In this document: positions 5,613 to 7,751 of the stretch, one piece after another
Layout of the letters: each line of letters starts with the position of its first letter
How positions within the stretch are numbered: position 1 is the first letter of the stretch
Origin: an uncultured Dehalococcoidia bacterium
Lineage (GTDB): Bacteria; Chloroflexota; Dehalococcoidia; Dehalococcoidales; UBA3254
Length of the DNA: 7,751 bases
Direction: 5' to 3'
NCBI GenBank assembly: GCA_903890885.1
Contig: CAITCX010000417.1
Span: 1-7,751, forward strand
Translations under genes and position numbers: made by a program
Notes under the pieces: model-generated
Told to the model about the DNA's origin: nothing
The model's database searches: none
What the model saw: the letters and a program-made list of their open reading frames with translations, nothing else

Positions 5613-6824
5613 TTAAAATACCCTGGCTCCTGGTTCTATCACGCCCTTTGCCAGTGCCCCCGGGCCAATAAGCACATTATTCCCAATCATTGTTCCTACA
5701 TTAATGGAGGCATTGATACCGGTCTCAACCTTATCGCCTAATATTGCCCCCAACTTGCGTCTACCCGTATCCAGCCCTTTAATGAAGATGCGATCTTTAG
5801 TCAATTTCAGATTGGCTATTTTGGTGCCTGCGCCAAGATTACAATCTTCTCCTATAATACTGTCGCCTACATAGCTTAAGTGAGGAACTTTGGCACCGGA
5901 CATTATAATCGAATTTTTAATCTCCACGCCGGCCCCGATATGGCACTTATCTCCAATAGTTGTACACGGACGGATATAACAGTTGGGTCCAATATCGCAA
6001 TTCTGACCGATAATGACCGGTCCGACAATGTAAGCACCTGAGCGGATGACGGTGCCTTTGCCTATAGTAACAGCGCCTTTTAGAACAGCGTTGGGCTCCA
6101 CATCCCCTGAACAACAGGGCTGCAGAGAAGGCATGATTCTCTCATTGGCATATAGCAAATGCCAGGGGTAGCTTAAATCCAGCCACTGGGTGAGGGTGTT
6201 ATAGACTACCGTTTTTTTACTATTAACCAATATCTGGATTGAGTCGGTAAGTTCATATTCTCCCCTGGGCGATTTGGGCGTATTATCAATCGCCTCAAAA
6301 ATGTCAGGAGTAAATAGATACAACCCGGCGTTAGCCAGATGTGAAGGCGGGTTAACTGACTTTTCGTGGATTTGAGCTATCTTTCCGTTCTTCACTTCAA
6401 CTACGCCCAGGCCTGAAACATCCTCTAATTCTATTATACTCATAACGCTTCTGGAGTGGTTCAATAAACTCAGCATGTCTGCGTTATTGATAATGATATC
6501 CCCGTTAGCTAATACGAAATTACCATCAACAAAACCTTTAGCCATGCGTACTGCATCGGCGGTGCCCAACTGCTTTCTTTGATCAGCATATTGTATTTTA
6601 ACGTTCCAGTTACTGCCGTCGGCGAAATATTTGCGGAGCTGATCGTCACGGTAGCCTACAACTAACAAAAACTCTTTTATGCCAGCCTGGCTCATGGCCA
6701 CAACTAAGTGTTCCAGAATAGGTTTTCCGGCCACGGGCAACATGACCTTGGGCCGCGTGTAGGTAAGAGGGCGCATGCGGTTGCCTTCTCCGGCGGCTAA
6801 AATAACGGCTTTAGTGACGGTCAT
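5613..6824 (-). CDS. Bifunctional sugar-1-phosphate nucleotidylyltransferase/acetyltransferase (GlmU-like)
   Basis: Likely converts GlcN-1-P plus acetyl-CoA to GlcNAc-1-P and then, with UTP, to UDP-GlcNAc. The N-terminal domain (1-~228) has LAAGEGNRMRPLT (9-21), RPKVMLP (24-30), QRKQLGTADA (82-91), LANGD with metal ligand Asp109, HEK (153-155), RGEYELTD (187-194) and WLDLSYPW (214-221). The left-handed beta-helix (~238-403) has repeated IG steps, then EIKNSIIM, HLSYVGD (315-321; His315 matching the GlmU acetyltransferase base) and GAGTKIANL. At 403 residues it matches the archaeal two-domain enzyme (such as Sulfolobus ST0452) better than the roughly 456-residue E. coli GlmU. The ATG lies 3 bases after the stop of the mutase gene, so translation is probably coupled. 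Another sugar nucleotide is possible, but the HxxYxGD motif and glmS in the same operon favour UDP-GlcNAc. Confidence 0.9.
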   Translation of the reverse strand: MTVTKAVILAAGEGNRMRPLTYTRPKVMLPVAGKPILEHLVVAMSQAGIKEFLLVVGYRDDQLRKYFADGSNWNVKIQYADQRKQLGTADAVRMAKGFVDGNFVLANGDIIINNADMLSLLNHSRSVMSIIELEDVSGLGVVEVKNGKIAQIHEKSVNPPSHLANAGLYLFTPDIFEAIDNTPKSPRGEYELTDSIQILVNSKKTVVYNTLTQWLDLSYPWHLLYANERIMPSLQPCCSGDVEPNAVLKGAVTIGKGTVIRSGAYIVGPVIIGQNCDIGPNCYIRPCTTIGDKCHIGAGVEIKNSIIMSGAKVPHLSYVGDSIIGEDCNLGAGTKIANLKLTKDRIFIKGLDTGRRKLGAILGDKVETGINASINVGTMIGNNVLIGPGALAKGVIEPGARVF

Positions 6825-6827
6825 GGT

Positions 6828-7751
6828 TTAATTCTCTCTAATACAGTTATTTATTATTTTGGAGCCCTGGTCAAAGTAACGGCGGGCGGAAAGTTGATCC
6901 CTGGCTTCAGACGTAATGCGGATCTTAGGTTCGGTGCCGGATGGACGAACCAGCAGCCAGCCATCCTTAAAAACCAATTTTAACCCGTCTATCGTGTCAA
7001 CAGTTTCGGGTTTCAATTCTGTTTTAAGTCTTTCTATCAGAGTAGTTTGTTCCCGGACTGTTCCAACGATGCTTCCTCGCACTACCGGATAGGAAGGAAG
7101 GCTGTCAACCAGCTCTGATAATTTTTGGCGACTGGCAATGTCGGCTATACAGGCAGCCCCATAAATCCCGTCCGGGCATAGAGAGACCCGGGGAAAGACC
7201 CAGGCACCGGAGGGTTCCCCGCCGAATCCACCGCCTTTTTTAAGCTCTTCGGATACGTAAGGGTCGCCGACCTTCGTGCGCATAACTTTGAAACCTATAT
7301 CCTCGATACACATGGAAGCATCGATCGTGGTAACTATTGCGGAGCTTCCAGAATTCCGTGCGAAAATAGCCAGCAGTTTATCTCCTGAAATGAAGCGACC
7401 GCGGTCATCTACCGCCATTACCCTGTCGGCATCACCGTCGTGGGCAATGCCCAGATCCGCTCCGTTCTGCTTTACGGCGCTCATCAAATCTCCCAGATTG
7501 GCCTCGATGGGCTCAACATCATGAGGGAAGATACCGGAGGCATGACAATTAAGGGTAATTACCTCGCAACCCATGCGGGCGAGCACCTCAGGACTTATGA
7601 AATAGGCCGCTGCGCAACCGCAGTCTACCACAACTTTGAGTTTCTTTTTTCCTGGAAAGTCCCGCAGGATGCGGACAATATGCTTTTCTACCGCTTTAGT
7701 GTAAACCTGATCGGTTTGCATGCGTTCCCAGCGAATGTCCAGGCGGGCGGG
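6828..7751 (-). CDS. Phosphoglucosamine/phosphomanno-mutase family protein (5' end outside window)
   Basis: About 307 C-terminal codons are visible; the frame is open past the ATG at 7721 (upstream codons read PARLDIRWER) to the window edge, so that ATG is internal and domain 1 with the phosphoserine is not in view. Counting from 7721, domain 2 has KVVVDCGCAAA (29-39), the Mg-binding loop is DGDADR (95-100), the sugar-binding loop of domain 3 is GGEPSGAW (167-174) and the phosphate-binding loop of domain 4 is RPSGTEPKIRI (259-269). These order and match alpha-D-phosphohexomutases. GGEPSGxW and the operon context fit archaeal-type GlmM, converting GlcN-6-P to GlcN-1-P; phosphomannomutase activity cannot be excluded. 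It is the first visible gene of the operon and ends 3 bases before the next ATG. Confidence 0.92.
   Translation of the reverse strand, partial: PARLDIRWERMQTDQVYTKAVEKHIVRILRDFPGKKKLKVVVDCGCAAAYFISPEVLARMGCEVITLNCHASGIFPHDVEPIEANLGDLMSAVKQNGADLGIAHDGDADRVMAVDDRGRFISGDKLLAIFARNSGSSAIVTTIDASMCIEDIGFKVMRTKVGDPYVSEELKKGGGFGGEPSGAWVFPRVSLCPDGIYGAACIADIASRQKLSELVDSLPSYPVVRGSIVGTVREQTTLIERLKTELKPETVDTIDGLKLVFKDGWLLVRPSGTEPKIRITSEARDQLSARRYFDQGSKIINNCIREN

Overview
The window joins an accessory-looking left part to a sugar-nucleotide operon on the right. Bacterial sigma70-like promoters, Shine-Dalgarno sites and a Rho-independent terminator point to a bacterium. The sugar-phosphate mutase and the two-domain nucleotidyltransferases, however, are of the type common in archaea. 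From memory, an operon with two adjacent GlmU-like genes next to glmS fits Dehalococcoidia (Chloroflexota); this placement is an inference and no search was run.

Left part, plus strand, 1-1331: the C-terminal part of an SF2 (Ssl2/XPB-like) helicase, cut off by the window edge just inside motif II, followed by a 149-residue protein of unknown function. Next, 1332-1582 is a non-coding but structured stretch. It holds a near-consensus promoter, a segment with the exact geometry of a tRNA 3' end (T-stem, acceptor strand, discriminator base, CCA), and a strong intrinsic terminator. It could encode a small RNA of about 94 nt, or it could be the tRNA-end attachment scar of an integrated element. A small three-helix membrane protein of the DUF2721 type follows at 1583-2014, probably translated from a leaderless mRNA.

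Middle, 2131-2624: a minus-strand gene for a 66-residue cysteine-rich protein, with its own promoter and three helically phased TCACAAAA boxes upstream. A nested inverted repeat just after the glmS stop separates it from the operon.

Right part, minus strand, 7751 to 2625: a tightly packed operon in the order sugar-phosphate mutase (GlmM-like, 5' end outside the window), GlmU-like protein 1, GlmU-like protein 2, glmS. Together these would carry fructose-6-P to GlcN-6-P (GlmS), GlcN-1-P (mutase), GlcNAc-1-P and UDP-GlcNAc (GlmU-like protein 1). The most notable point is that GlmU-like protein 2 is a tandem paralogue that has apparently lost the key residues of both active sites, so it may be a pseudoenzyme partner or an enzyme of changed specificity.
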